From assembly GCF_023015865.1 (NCBI RefSeq), contig NZ_JALKBC010000004.1, positions 310,770 to 374,769 of the forward strand: 64,000 nt of DNA, in the 5' to 3' direction. Positions 47,101 to 55,828 of this stretch are shown here, piece after piece; the stretch's first letter is position 1, and the number at the start of each line of letters is the position of its first letter. A program made the position numbers and the translations under genes. The notes beneath the pieces were generated by a model that ran no database searches, had not been told where the DNA came from, and saw only the letters and a list, made by a program, of their open reading frames with translations. Source of the stretch: Arenibacter sp. F26102 (GTDB taxonomy: Bacteria > Bacteroidota > Bacteroidia > Flavobacteriales > Flavobacteriaceae).

Positions 47101-47419
47101 CGATCAAACACAATTTTCACCCATTTATGGTACTCTAACGGATGACATTGATAAAGATGGTAATGAAGATATAATTGTGGGAGGGAATTTCTTTGGAACA
47201 AGGGTGAAATTTGGAAGGTATGATGCCAACAAGGGTATGGTCCTATTTGGAGATGGCAAAGGAAATTTTAGACCTGCCAGTGTAATGGAAAGCGGTTTAA
47301 ATATTGACGGAGAAATAAGGGATATAACTAAAATATTATTGGCCGATAAAACCGAAGTCGTTTTGTTTGTACGCAATAATGATGGCATTGCAATGTATAA
47401 AATTGAATCAACTAAATAA
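44102..47419 (+). CDS. FG-GAP/VCBS repeat lipoprotein with ASPIC/UnbV domain
   Basis: 1105 residues with a lipoprotein signal (lipobox SISC, Cys19). At least fourteen calcium-binding loops of the DxNxDG type are visible (e.g. DVNNDGFSDLYF, DYDKDGDLDLY, DLDNDGDLDLV, DIDGDGDLDLF), which form a beta-propeller. An ASPIC/UnbV domain at about 500-600 (FGIGSKVIINIGS, IIWPDGKVQ) separates the first and second propellers. Proteins of this type occur beside SusCD genes in marine Bacteroidota, probably as surface-exposed binding proteins. The next gene follows closely (7 bp), so the two form one operon. Confidence 0.9.
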   Translation: MHHTLKYALLATIAISISCTRDDTSKMFTLLPPNITGIEFKNVLKETDEFNVLEYGYLYNGGGVSIGDVNNDGFSDLYFTGNMVGSRLYINQGDFKFKEIAEKAGVFAEGLWNTGTTMADVNADGLLDIYVCRSTAQASNKRRNLLFINNGDLTFTEKGAEYGVDDSGYSTQASFFDYDKDGDLDLYVLNHSIQDYAGFGQITSSLKKRKNDDYSDKLYRNDNGKFVNVSDQAGLVSNVLGFGLGIAVSDVNNDNWPDIYISNDYNEQDYLYINNHDGTFTESLEKYIGHTSLYSMGSDIADINNDGFTDIMTLDMLPEDNYRIKMVSGPDNYDKNSLLEKSGFYNQTMRNMLQINNQGRSFSEIGQFAGVSNTDWSWASLFTDLDNDGFKDLFITNGYKRDYTNMDFMNYAVHEKLKENNTGVATAISDLLEKMPATIVENYTYHNNGDLSFSKVNKEWGLDQKSLSNGASYADLDNDGDLDLVVNNIDEHPFVYRNNSDLHNTNHHLKFNFKGEGKNTFGIGSKVIINIGSEILMQELMPTRGFQSSVDFNLIFGLGAVETVDKVKIIWPDGKVQIITDVKADQTITLNQKDATLVENNSEVIVGKTYFNNITKDSLIPYLHLENDYNDFKREQLLPHKLSTQGPKITKADVNNDGLEDIFVGGAKGSEGKMFVQTPSGKFSPINEKVFITDKDSEDIGCLFLDADNDNDMDLYVVSGGSDFNENSPELQDRLYLNDGRGNFSKKTAALPKMLTSSSTVKASDIDGDGDLDLFVGGRSVPGKYPTSPRSYILENNGKGTFKDITTTVNKDLEYPGMVTDALWTDFDNDNINDLIIVGEWMGIRTFKNVKGKLVELSVNNGLNDSEGWWNSIEQGDFDKDGDMDYIIGNFGRNSQLKTSIAEPVSLYTKDFDNNGSLDPILSSYNMGEEFPVFSKDDMVGQLSGLKGKYLNYSDYAAAKITDVFNAEELKDAMVLKAKNFDTSYMENLGNGKFKLVPLPDQTQFSPIYGTLTDDIDKDGNEDIIVGGNFFGTRVKFGRYDANKGMVLFGDGKGNFRPASVMESGLNIDGEIRDITKILLADKTEVVLFVRNNDGIAMYKIESTK

Positions 47420-47426
47420 TAGAAAA

Positions 47427-50400
47427 GTGAAAGCAAGAAGTATCAGCCTAATAATAGCACTGGGATTATGTCTCGGAATGTGGGGCCAATCGGGGTCAGT
47501 TACCATTAAGGAAGAAATGATGTCCTTGGACACCTATAATTTCAGTAATCCAAATCCCGTACCTATTTTAACGAATAATGCCAAAATTTTTCCTTATTTC
47601 AAATTTGAAGGCTATGAACATGTTGTCAAGAAGAAAGATTGGAAAGTAGTAACTCTAGAGAATGAATTTATCAAAGTATTTGTGCTACCCGAAATAGGTG
47701 GGAAAGTTTGGGGAGCTATAGAGAAAAGTACTGGTGAAGAATTTCTTTATAAAAATGAAGTCGTCAAGTTCCGGAATATTTCAATGCGGGGACCTTGGAC
47801 CTCCGGCGGAATTGAATTCAATTTCGGCATTATTGGTCATCATCCATCAACAGCTACTCCTGTGGATTATATTGTACAGACCAATGAGGATGGCAGTGTA
47901 AGCTGTGTGGTAGGCAACTCGGACTTGCCCTCTCGTACCGATTGGAGAGTAGAAATTAGACTCGAGAAAGACAAGGCATATTTTGAGACCAATGCCTCCT
48001 GGTACAATGGTTCCCCAATTAATCAATCTTATTACAATTGGATGACGGCTGCGGCTGTGGTCACGGACGATTTGGAATTCATATATCCCGGTAATCAATT
48101 TTTGGAACATGGTGGGGCAGCCAAACCATGGCCATTAGATGCTGAGGGCCGTGATCTATCACTATATAGAAACAATAATTTCGATAAGGATATTTCCGAG
48201 CATGTAGTCGGCGATTTTAAGGACTTTTTTGGAGGGTATTACCATAACAGCAATTTTGGTTTTGGACATTGGGCACCCTACGAAGAAATGCCTGGACAAA
48301 AACTCTGGTTATGGTCCATGGCAAGGTCTGGGGCCATATGGGAGGATCTGCTTACAGATACCGATGGGCAGTATATGGAATTTCAGGCCGGGCGTCTTTT
48401 TAATCAGTATTCCCCCGGGGAAATCAACCCCATTTCCCAAGCCAATTTTGAGCCATACGTCATGGACCGTTGGAGGGAAATCTGGTTCCCCTTTAAGGAA
48501 ATTGGAGGAATGGTAGATGGCAATGAGTACGGAGTGCTCAATGTTAAGGAATTGGAAAACAGCATATACTTAGGAATTAATGCTCTGCAATTCCTAAAAG
48601 ATAAATTACTAGTATCAATCAATGGGAAAGAGATTTTTTCACAAGACCTAAGTTTAAGGCCCATGGAAGTTTTCTCCGTGGAACTTCCAGTATCCGAATC
48701 AGGTGAAATAACGGTTAATTTAGGAGATAATAAGCTTTATTACACCTCCCACGGAGAAGGCACTTTAATAAATAGGCCTTTTGTTGATGATGAAAACCAG
48801 GAGGTTTCTGCAAGCCAAAAATTATATCAGGAAGGTTGGGAAGCCCTAAAGTTCAGGGACTATGATCTTGCTGCTAAAAAATTAAATGAATTGGTTCAAC
48901 TGGAACCCGCCCATCAGGATGGATTGTTGAAATTAGCGGAATTGGAGTATCGTAATACCAACTATGATAATGCATTGCAATATACTAATAGGGTATTAAA
49001 GCAGGACACTTATGAAGTTGAAGCCAATTATTTGGCAGGAATTATATATCGTTCGAAAAAGGATTTTATAAATGCTTTGGAATCTTTTGGATGGGCAGCA
49101 AGAAGCATGGAATATAAATCTGTTTCTTATGCCCAAATGTCCGAGATATATTTCTTGCTTCAGAACTTGGATAAAGCGGAGCGATATGCCAATAAAGCAT
49201 TGGAATACAACACCTATAACCTAAATGCTCGAAATATTAAATTGCTGGTTCAACGGAAAAATAAAAAGACCAGTGAATTTGAAAAAGAGTATGCTAAGTT
49301 GTTAAAAATTGATCCATTAAATCATTTTGTTCAAATTGAATCCCAGTTTGTAGTTGGTGATCTTCCTCTTGAAATACCCACTCAAATTAATAACGAATTC
49401 CCCGACGAATCTTTATTGGAATTGGCCATATATTATAACAGTTTGGGATTGGACCAAGAAGCAAGAGAGGTATTAAAACTATCCAAAAACAATGTTAAAA
49501 CTAATCTATGGACAGCTTACCTTAATAAGGACATGGAAAGTGATTTAAGTGGTAAATACTTGACCAAAAGTATAGAATCACCAATTAATTTTGTTTTCCC
49601 TTATAGACCTGAAACTATCCCCGTATTGCAATGGGCAATGGCTAAAAATGGGAATTGGAAATTAAAATATTACCTGGCACAGAATTACATTGCCGTTGGC
49701 CAAAAAAAATTGGGATTACAGCTTTTGAAAGATTGCGGAACCAAACCCGGTTCGGACATATTTTATCGCTTTAGGGCAAGAATGTTCGAAAATGACGATT
49801 ATACCAATAACGAAAAAGATTACTTAAGGGCCCTACAAATAAATGACTCCGATTGGAAACTAAGGGAGGAATTGGTTCAATTTTATTTAAATAACGATAA
49901 AAACGAGCTAGCATATAAATTGGCCAAAAAATCATTTGCCAAATTTCCAAAAAATGCCAATCTAGGTTTAATTTATGCTAAGGCTTCCTTGTTGACCGGC
50001 CATTATGGAAAAACGGTAGAAGTCTTAAGAGACATACAAATTCTACCCTTTGAGCATGCCTCAGAAAGCAAGCACATTTATAATCAGGCCCATATCCTAT
50101 TGGCTCTGGAAAATATTAAAACCAAGAATTACAAAAAAGCGATATCTCTTTTGGAAACTTCAAAAGAATGGCCCGAAAATCTTGGAGTGGGAAAACCTTT
50201 TAATCCTGATGAAAGATTACAGGATTATTTACTGGCCCATAGTTATGCCGCACTTAATGATTCAGAACGAAGTAAAGAATATTTAACTCATATTATTACC
50301 TATGCGACTGCAGGTAAAAAAAGAACTGTATCACCAAATGATCTATTTGAACTCTTATCCCTTAAAAAATTGGGGAAAGAGGCAGAATTGGAATTGTTGG

Positions 50401-50558
50401 CGAGTCAAATTTCAAACTCCAAATCCAGCAATAGTAATACTGCCAAGTTGATTTTAACATTATACCAGAATGATTCAGCTTCACAACTGGAAATCAATGA
50501 CCAAAAGGGTTTGAATAATTCCTTATGGAAAATTATGGAAGCCGCGAGCAAATATTGA
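47427..50558 (+). CDS. DUF5107-TPR protein, candidate carbohydrate-active enzyme
   Basis: 1043 residues from GTG 47427, which gives a clean signal peptide (ALGLCLGMWGQS); a start at 47367 would overlap the upstream gene without such a signal. DUF5107 spans about 40-330: LENEFIKVFVLPEIGGKVWGA, SMRGPWTSGGIEFNFG, RTDWRVEIRLEKD and GQYMEFQAGRLFNQYSPG, with the look of a galactose-mutarotase-like beta-sandwich. TPR repeats fill the rest. Conserved Glu and Asp (e.g. GGIEFNFG, QYMEFQAGR) would fit a glycosidase or sugar-binding role, but no activity is known to me. It ends the SusCD cluster. The function is inferred only. Confidence 0.78.
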   Translation: MKARSISLIIALGLCLGMWGQSGSVTIKEEMMSLDTYNFSNPNPVPILTNNAKIFPYFKFEGYEHVVKKKDWKVVTLENEFIKVFVLPEIGGKVWGAIEKSTGEEFLYKNEVVKFRNISMRGPWTSGGIEFNFGIIGHHPSTATPVDYIVQTNEDGSVSCVVGNSDLPSRTDWRVEIRLEKDKAYFETNASWYNGSPINQSYYNWMTAAAVVTDDLEFIYPGNQFLEHGGAAKPWPLDAEGRDLSLYRNNNFDKDISEHVVGDFKDFFGGYYHNSNFGFGHWAPYEEMPGQKLWLWSMARSGAIWEDLLTDTDGQYMEFQAGRLFNQYSPGEINPISQANFEPYVMDRWREIWFPFKEIGGMVDGNEYGVLNVKELENSIYLGINALQFLKDKLLVSINGKEIFSQDLSLRPMEVFSVELPVSESGEITVNLGDNKLYYTSHGEGTLINRPFVDDENQEVSASQKLYQEGWEALKFRDYDLAAKKLNELVQLEPAHQDGLLKLAELEYRNTNYDNALQYTNRVLKQDTYEVEANYLAGIIYRSKKDFINALESFGWAARSMEYKSVSYAQMSEIYFLLQNLDKAERYANKALEYNTYNLNARNIKLLVQRKNKKTSEFEKEYAKLLKIDPLNHFVQIESQFVVGDLPLEIPTQINNEFPDESLLELAIYYNSLGLDQEAREVLKLSKNNVKTNLWTAYLNKDMESDLSGKYLTKSIESPINFVFPYRPETIPVLQWAMAKNGNWKLKYYLAQNYIAVGQKKLGLQLLKDCGTKPGSDIFYRFRARMFENDDYTNNEKDYLRALQINDSDWKLREELVQFYLNNDKNELAYKLAKKSFAKFPKNANLGLIYAKASLLTGHYGKTVEVLRDIQILPFEHASESKHIYNQAHILLALENIKTKNYKKAISLLETSKEWPENLGVGKPFNPDERLQDYLLAHSYAALNDSERSKEYLTHIITYATAGKKRTVSPNDLFELLSLKKLGKEAELELLASQISNSKSSNSNTAKLILTLYQNDSASQLEINDQKGLNNSLWKIMEAASKY

Positions 50559-50644
50559 TTGTCTATATTAAATCTAATAGACATTCCTATAGCCATTTGA
50601 ATCCTACATTTGAAAACAATAGAAATTAACCTACGGAATGAAAC

Positions 50645-50676
50645 AAAAAAAAGCTCACTTTTCAGTGAGCTTTTTT
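50645..50676 (+). terminator. Bidirectional terminator between DUF5107 and DUF2911 genes
   Basis: AAAAAAGCTCACT, loop TTTC, AGTGAGCTTTTTT. The perfect 7-bp GC stem is flanked by A and T runs, so it works in both directions. It lies between two convergent genes. Confidence 0.85.
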
Positions 50677-50693
50677 AATATTAAATTTGCCTG

Positions 50694-51539
50694 CTATTTG
50701 CCCCCCCACTCTTTTAGAGAGTCTTTGTTCATTTTTACATAATCTCCATTACCTGCAGCTTCGGCCGCGGCCAAAGATTTCTTAGCAGTTTCAATAGCTT
50801 GTTTTTTGTCACCTGCCTTGGCGTAAATAAGCGATTGTTGTCTCAACTGCCAAAAAGCCGGTTTCTCAGTCATGCTCATGGCTTTATCCATCCATTCCTT
50901 GGCTTTATTGATATCCTTACCAGAATTCATATAATATACAGCAGCTGCATAATAATCATTGGCATCCGGACCTTTCATTACCTTTTCTATGGCACTCGTA
51001 ACCGCTTTGTCCGTAGGGACATCAAACTTTACCCCTACATATACATCTGACCAATACATGCCTAAAGTGGCAGCGTTATCAGAAAGGCCGTCGATAGAAA
51101 TCGTAAAAGTTTCAACCTGGAATGGTAGATTTTGCACTTGAGCCGTTGTTTTAGCAGCAACTTTACTTTCATCCCAATTTGCAGGTGTTCCTCCACCATC
51201 GGCTTCGGTATAAAAGATAACTTCCCAGGAAGCAGCTCCCGGCTTGGTAAAAATGGCATAAGAACCAGCTTTAAGCTCCTGCTCACCAATCTTTACGTTT
51301 TCACTAAAGGTAATTTTTGTCCTTGCATTGGCCCCTGTCCTCCATAATTTATCATAAGGAACCAAATCTCCGAATATAGTTCTACCTCGCATGGATGGCC
51401 GAGAATATTCAACGGTAACATCGGTCAATCCAACTTTCTGAATAAGTGTCGAGGAAGGACTCGGTTGCGGTGTGTTGATCTGTGACTGTACTCCAAAGGA
51501 TACAGCAATCATTAATACTAATAATGTTATTTTTTTCAT
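50694..51539 (-). CDS. DUF2911 secreted protein
   Basis: 281 residues with a signal peptide (1-19, ending GVQSQ). The DUF2911 domain (about 30-180) contains VTVEYSRPSMRGRTIFGDLVPYDKLWRTGANARTK, the hallmark of this Bacteroidota family, and KAGSYAIFTKPG. A C-terminal helical part (190-280) has short TPR-like repeats ending KSLAAAEAAGNGDYV. The biological role of the family is unknown. It is transcribed alone, with about 175 bp upstream. Confidence 0.88.
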   Translation of the reverse strand: MKKITLLVLMIAVSFGVQSQINTPQPSPSSTLIQKVGLTDVTVEYSRPSMRGRTIFGDLVPYDKLWRTGANARTKITFSENVKIGEQELKAGSYAIFTKPGAASWEVIFYTEADGGGTPANWDESKVAAKTTAQVQNLPFQVETFTISIDGLSDNAATLGMYWSDVYVGVKFDVPTDKAVTSAIEKVMKGPDANDYYAAAVYYMNSGKDINKAKEWMDKAMSMTEKPAFWQLRQQSLIYAKAGDKKQAIETAKKSLAAAEAAGNGDYVKMNKDSLKEWGGK

Positions 51540-51714
51540 GTTAATACGTGTTTATTATTTATATGCTAATTTACATATTAAAAGGCTAATCTGGAAGCCC
51601 GATACGAATATTGGCCAAAGTAAATTAAATAATAAAAGAAATAAATAATGAAGGGCGCCCACCCAATTTTACTCCTTTTTTTTAGTAAATTTAAAGAGCT
51701 TTAATTCCCGGGAA

Positions 51715-52134
51715 ATGTCAGAAAACAAAACCCTGCCAAATAACAAATCCGTTATTTCGTTTTTAAACTCCATTGATAACGAGGAAAAACGAAAGGATGC
51801 CTATACATTATTGGATTTATTTAAAGGAATTACCAATGAAAGAGCAGTGATGTGGGGCGAAAGTATTATAGGTTTTGGCAGTTATCACTATCGATATGAT
51901 TCTGGAAGGGAGGGAGATATGCCCATGACCGGATATTCTCCCAGAAAGCTCAATTTTTCAATTTATATCATGACTGGTTTTTCCAAACAAAAGCAGCTAT
52001 TGGAAAAATTGGGTCCCCATAAAACCGGTAAGTCCTGTCTTTATATAAAACGCTTGTCCAATATAGATTTGGATGTCCTATCCGAATTGATAAAGTCATC
52101 ATACCAATATTATAAAAACAAAAATTCCAAATAG
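51715..52134 (+). CDS. DUF1801-domain protein
   Basis: 139 residues. The core SVISFLNSIDNEEKRKDAYTLLDLFKGITNE and MWGESIIGFGSYHYRYDSGREGDMP match the DUF1801/YdhG-like family, a small alpha/beta fold of unknown activity. It ends 8 bp before the Crp/Fnr gene and so is probably co-transcribed with it. It may be a helper of the regulator, which is inference. Confidence 0.85.
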   Translation: MSENKTLPNNKSVISFLNSIDNEEKRKDAYTLLDLFKGITNERAVMWGESIIGFGSYHYRYDSGREGDMPMTGYSPRKLNFSIYIMTGFSKQKQLLEKLGPHKTGKSCLYIKRLSNIDLDVLSELIKSSYQYYKNKNSK

Positions 52135-52142
52135 ATATTTAC

Positions 52143-52733
52143 ATGGAAAATTTCACCAAGTATTTAAAAGCAAAGGCCAACATACCGGAACCGGAATTTC
52201 AACTGTTGATTAAGAAAGTAAAATTAAGAAATATTGAAAAAGGGGAAACATTATTGCGTCCTGGAGAAATTTGTCGCCATTCCTTTTTTGTGGAAAAGGG
52301 TCTCTTGCGTTCGTATACTGTAGACAACTCCGGCAAGGAGCACATTATACAATTTGGTTCGGAAAATTGGATTGTTTCCGACCGGAGCAGCGCTTTTTTT
52401 AATGAGCCTTCAGATTTGTTTATCGATGCCATTGAGGACACCAATGTAGTCTTAATAAGTTCCGATTTTATAAATGAAGCCAGCGAAATAAGTTCCTCCT
52501 TTAGACACTTTAATCAAATTGCACTTCAAAACCATATCCGACATCAACAGAAAAGGATCAATCTTTTATTGAGTGCCAGTGCCGAAACCAGATATATGAA
52601 TTTTATAACATTATACCCCGATCTAACCTTAAGGGTACCCCAATGGATGATAGCATCCTATTTGGGCATTACCCCTGAAAGCCTTAGTAGGGTACGAAAG
52701 GAATTGGCGCAGAAAAACTTCAGACCTAACTAA
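52143..52733 (+). CDS. Crp/Fnr-family transcriptional regulator
   Basis: 196 residues: cyclic-nucleotide-binding-like beta-barrel (about 20-110, LLRPGEICRHSFFVEKGLLRSYTVDNSGKEHIIQFGSENWIVSD) and a helix-turn-helix at 160-190 (VPQWMIASYLGITPESLSRVRKELAQK). Typical cAMP-binding residues are not clearly conserved, and no iron-sulfur cysteines are present, so its effector is unknown. It follows the DUF1801 gene and lies 75 bp upstream of the pirin gene, which it may control. Confidence 0.9.
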   Translation: MENFTKYLKAKANIPEPEFQLLIKKVKLRNIEKGETLLRPGEICRHSFFVEKGLLRSYTVDNSGKEHIIQFGSENWIVSDRSSAFFNEPSDLFIDAIEDTNVVLISSDFINEASEISSSFRHFNQIALQNHIRHQQKRINLLLSASAETRYMNFITLYPDLTLRVPQWMIASYLGITPESLSRVRKELAQKNFRPN

Positions 52734-52807
52734 TATCATTCTTATCATACATCAATGTACAGGAAACAAGGTTACTTTAATATTGTAATGTAATTAATGT
52801 TGAGATA

Positions 52808-53689
52808 ATGATGAAAACAAAAAATATAGAAATTGTAGTTGCTCCAAGAGAGCCCCACTATGTTGGTGACGGATTTAGAGTGCATAATTTTATCCCAAGC
52901 GGATATAGGTTGGATATGGAAAGAATGGATCCCTTTATTCTACTGGATTACAATTCCCCTTTTTATTTTCCACCTACAGATAAGCCAAGGGGAGTAAGTG
53001 TGCATCCACATAGGGGTTTTGAAACGGTTACAATAGCTTACCAAGGTAAGGTGGCCCATCATGACAGTTCTGGCAACAGCGGTGTAATTGGCGAAGGCGA
53101 TGTTCAATGGATGACCGCCGCTTCTGGGATACTTCATAAAGAATATCACGAAGAGAAATTTAGCAAGGAAGGTGGCTATTTTCAAATGGCACAATTGTGG
53201 GTGAATCTTCCGGCCAAGGACAAAATGTCTGCCCCAAAATATCAGGGAATTACAAATTCGCAAATAAATAAATATCAATTGGCAGATAACAAAGGTGTTA
53301 TTGAGGTCATTGCAGGGAACTATAAAGATGTCAAAGGAGCAGCGTCTACATTTTCGCCGATAAACATGTTTAATACAAGGCTTGAGGCAGGTGCCAAAGC
53401 AGAATTTTCTTTTCCAAGTAATTATAACACTGCATTGTTTGTGGTAGATGGGGAGATCACTGTAAATGGGTCAAAGACCGTGGCAGAAAATCATTTTGTG
53501 CTTTTCGAAAATGAAGGAGAGGATTTTAGCATGGAGACAACAAAAAAATCTACAGTACTGATTTTAAGTGGAGAACCCCTAAACGAACCCATTGTCGCTC
53601 AAGGTCCATTTGTAATGAATAGCCGTGAAGAAATAGCACAGGCCATTAAAGATTACAACTTGGGCAAATTTGGCTATTTGGAGGAGTAA
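52808..53689 (+). CDS. Pirin-family bicupin protein
   Basis: 293 residues with a cupin N-terminal domain. HPHRGFETVTIAYQGKVAHHDSSGNSG (His metal ligands) and MTAASGILHKEYHEE match pirin, a metal-binding protein with quercetinase activity in some members. The C-terminal half is the second cupin. ATG 52808 is followed directly by a second ATG at 52811; either may be used. It precedes the GNAT and ferredoxin-like genes and probably shares their transcript. Confidence 0.92.
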   Translation: MMKTKNIEIVVAPREPHYVGDGFRVHNFIPSGYRLDMERMDPFILLDYNSPFYFPPTDKPRGVSVHPHRGFETVTIAYQGKVAHHDSSGNSGVIGEGDVQWMTAASGILHKEYHEEKFSKEGGYFQMAQLWVNLPAKDKMSAPKYQGITNSQINKYQLADNKGVIEVIAGNYKDVKGAASTFSPINMFNTRLEAGAKAEFSFPSNYNTALFVVDGEITVNGSKTVAENHFVLFENEGEDFSMETTKKSTVLILSGEPLNEPIVAQGPFVMNSREEIAQAIKDYNLGKFGYLEE

Positions 53690-53745
53690 TTTTTAAATTA
53701 GAAGTAGGATTATTATATTATACCTAACCATTAATCAAGATTCTT

Positions 53746-54039
53746 ATGGACTACAAATTAATAGACAATACGGAGGGCAAGCAATATGAATATCAAATTG
53801 ATGGTGTTATTGCAAAAATTGAATACAAAAAGGCAAAAGATAAAATTTATCTTACCCATACCGAGGTTCCCAAGGAATTGGAAGGCAAAGGGGTGGCCTC
53901 CTCCTTGGTAAAACAGGTCTTAGAGGATGTAGAAACGAAGGGATTAACCCTAGTCCCTATGTGTCCGTTTGTCGCTGCTTACATTAAAAGGCACCCGGAG
54001 TGGAAAGAATTAATCTTAAAAGGAATTAATATTGCATAA
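53746..54039 (+). CDS. Small GNAT N-acetyltransferase (YidJ-type)
   Basis: 97 residues, the short single-domain acetyltransferase class (PF14542-like). LTHTEVPKELEGKGVASSLVKQVLEDVETKGLTLVPMCPFVAAYIKRHPEW contains the acetyl-CoA loop (EGKGVAS) and the CPFVAAYIKRHPEW end. It is 2 bp upstream of the mono-cluster ferredoxin-like gene, a pair conserved in several bacteria. Substrate unknown. Confidence 0.92.
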   Translation: MDYKLIDNTEGKQYEYQIDGVIAKIEYKKAKDKIYLTHTEVPKELEGKGVASSLVKQVLEDVETKGLTLVPMCPFVAAYIKRHPEWKELILKGINIA

Positions 54040-54041
54040 CT

Positions 54042-54272
54042 ATGGAACAAACAGATAATTTTAAGGAATATACCAATGGTGAAATTACGGTAGTCTGGAA
54101 ACCATCAAAATGTATTCACTCCGGTATATGTGTCAAAACCTTACCGCAAGTGTATGATCCCAAAGGGAAACCATGGATAAAGCCAGAAAACGCCTCTACT
54201 GAAGAATTGAAATCCCAGATATTAAAATGTCCTTCTGGAGCGCTATCTTTTTATATGAACAACGAGAGTTAA
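54042..54272 (+). CDS. YjdI-type (4Fe-4S) mono-cluster protein
   Basis: 76 residues of the Fer4_19 class. Cysteines are CIHSGICVKTLPQVYD and CPSGALSF, with the last Cys before PSGAL. The KPSKCIHSGIC and KCPSGALSF blocks fit the YjdI-like family. It is expected to carry one iron-sulfur cluster for electron transfer, partner unknown, and starts 2 bp after the GNAT stop. Confidence 0.9.
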   Translation: MEQTDNFKEYTNGEITVVWKPSKCIHSGICVKTLPQVYDPKGKPWIKPENASTEELKSQILKCPSGALSFYMNNES

Positions 54273-54392
54273 AAAGTTATAGTTAGTGATTTCAAATAAA
54301 GGTAGGATTAGCTATTTATAGAGTATATTTATGCGGAGTTATGAAAGCTACTATGAATAGTAAGGGACAATTGTTTCATATTTGAAGAAGTT

Positions 54393-54959
54393 ATGTGCAA
54401 AAAGAAGCATAAAAGAATGATTAATATATTTCGCAACAGTACACATTTTAAAGGAAATAAAATAGGCATTGCTCTCTGTGTCCTTGTTCTGGTCCTTAGT
54501 TGTACCGAGGAAAAAAAATTAAGCCATTCCGATCCAATAAATTGGGAAAGAAAATCCAAAGCACTCCCTGTCAACGATAGCCTTATCAATGGTAGTTCTT
54601 ATCTTTCCATATATTCTGCCATATATGATGGTACCGAAAAAACCTTACATCATTTAACGGCTACGGCAAGTATGAGAAATGTAAGCAATACGGATACCAT
54701 TTACATACTTAAAGCTGAATATTATAATACCAAAGGAGATCTTATACGTACCTATTTTAACAAACCTATTTTTCTAAAGCCTTTGGAAACCATAGAAATT
54801 GTTATCGACCAAGATGACAAATATGGTGGTACGGGAGCGAATTTTGTTTTTGATTGGGCAGTAAAGGCCAATAATCACGAGCCTATTTTTGAAGCCGTTA
54901 TGATTTCCACTACAGGACAACAAGGAATTTCGTTTACTACAAGAGGAATAAAATTGTAG
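54393..54959 (+). CDS. DUF3124-type lipoprotein
   Basis: 188 residues with a late lipobox (VLVLSC, Cys at about 34), so the true start may be the second ATG at 54417. The mature part (LINGSSYLSIYSAIYDG, HHLTATASMRNVSNTDTIYI, KPLETIEIVIDQDD, GTGANFVFDWAV) matches DUF3124, a beta-sandwich of unknown function in Bacteroidota. It is spaced from its neighbours by about 120-140 bp and seems to be a monocistronic gene. Confidence 0.8.
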   Translation: MCKKKHKRMINIFRNSTHFKGNKIGIALCVLVLVLSCTEEKKLSHSDPINWERKSKALPVNDSLINGSSYLSIYSAIYDGTEKTLHHLTATASMRNVSNTDTIYILKAEYYNTKGDLIRTYFNKPIFLKPLETIEIVIDQDDKYGGTGANFVFDWAVKANNHEPIFEAVMISTTGQQGISFTTRGIKL

Positions 54960-55103
54960 TGCCAATTGGCAAGAATTAAATTACAAGGGGTACTTCTCCC
55001 CTCCTAACCGATTAAAAAAAAGACTATCTTTAATCTGGTCAAGATTAAGGAATATTTACCATCTTTCTTGCTATTTCTGTTGAACCTAATTCATTTATGT
55101 GTT

Positions 55104-55763
55104 ATGATAAAGGTGCCCTCTTTTGGTAGTAAGCTTAGGAAGAATATTGTGGAGGTGCCAGAAATCATCAACAATTGTTCTGGAATAAGGGTTTTTGGCC
55201 AATTGTTGAAATCATTTTTGTTTAGTACGGATGTTGCCATTATTAGAAACACCAATGCCAATGCCATTATTGCCGTGTATCCTTTTACGCCCCAGCCCTT
55301 AATATCCCATGCCTTAATTCTGGCGGCTGATAAACCTATCTTTTGTGGTGTTGGTGGTGGAATTACTACAGGTAAAAGATCCGTGGAACTTGCTTTACAT
55401 GCCGAATTCCAAGGCGCACTGGGAGTTGTCCTGAACAAGCCCACACCCAATGAACTAATAGCGCGACTCAAGGCTAAAATTGATATCCCCGTTACCATTA
55501 CCATAGTCTCCGAAAAAGACGATATTAAAGGTCGGATTGCAGCTGGAGTAGACATTTTTAATGTTTCAGGGGCCAGCAAAACCGCCGATATTATTAAACG
55601 CATCAGGGATATTGACCAAGACATTGCTATATTGGCCACGGGAGGTCATAAAGATGAGGATATATTGAGAACAATAGAAGCAGGTGCCAATGCCATCTCT
55701 TATACCCCACCGTCCACAAGCGAATTGTTCAAAGATATTATGATCAGGTATAGAGCGGAATGA
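55104..55763 (+). CDS. TIM-barrel protein of unknown function
   Basis: 219 residues from ATG 55104 (an earlier ATG at 55068 adds 12 hydrophobic residues and is less likely). The pattern VAIIRNTNANAIIAVYPFTPQP, GVGGGITTGKRSVELALHAEF, ARLKAKIDIPVTITIVSE, GRIAAGVDIFNVSGA and LATGGHKDEDILRTIEAGANAISYTPP gives alternating beta-alpha units and a C-terminal phosphate-binding-like loop (ATGGHK). The closest resemblance by eye is to thiazole-synthase or tryptophan-synthase-type barrels. Substrate unknown. Confidence 0.7.
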   Translation: MIKVPSFGSKLRKNIVEVPEIINNCSGIRVFGQLLKSFLFSTDVAIIRNTNANAIIAVYPFTPQPLISHALILAADKPIFCGVGGGITTGKRSVELALHAEFQGALGVVLNKPTPNELIARLKAKIDIPVTITIVSEKDDIKGRIAAGVDIFNVSGASKTADIIKRIRDIDQDIAILATGGHKDEDILRTIEAGANAISYTPPSTSELFKDIMIRYRAE

Positions 55764-55828
55764 TCTATAAATTAGGTTACCTATCCAACACTTATATAAA
55801 CTGGAATTAAGCATTAAGTATTAAGTAA

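Noticed and set aside
47367-47426. Upstream start for the DUF5107 protein
   Set aside because: It would overlap the preceding coding sequence and mask the signal peptide. GTG at 47427 fits better.
55091-55639. 182-codon antisense frame opposite the TIM-barrel gene
   Set aside because: The plus strand has a clear alternating beta/alpha fold; the antisense frame shows no domain.
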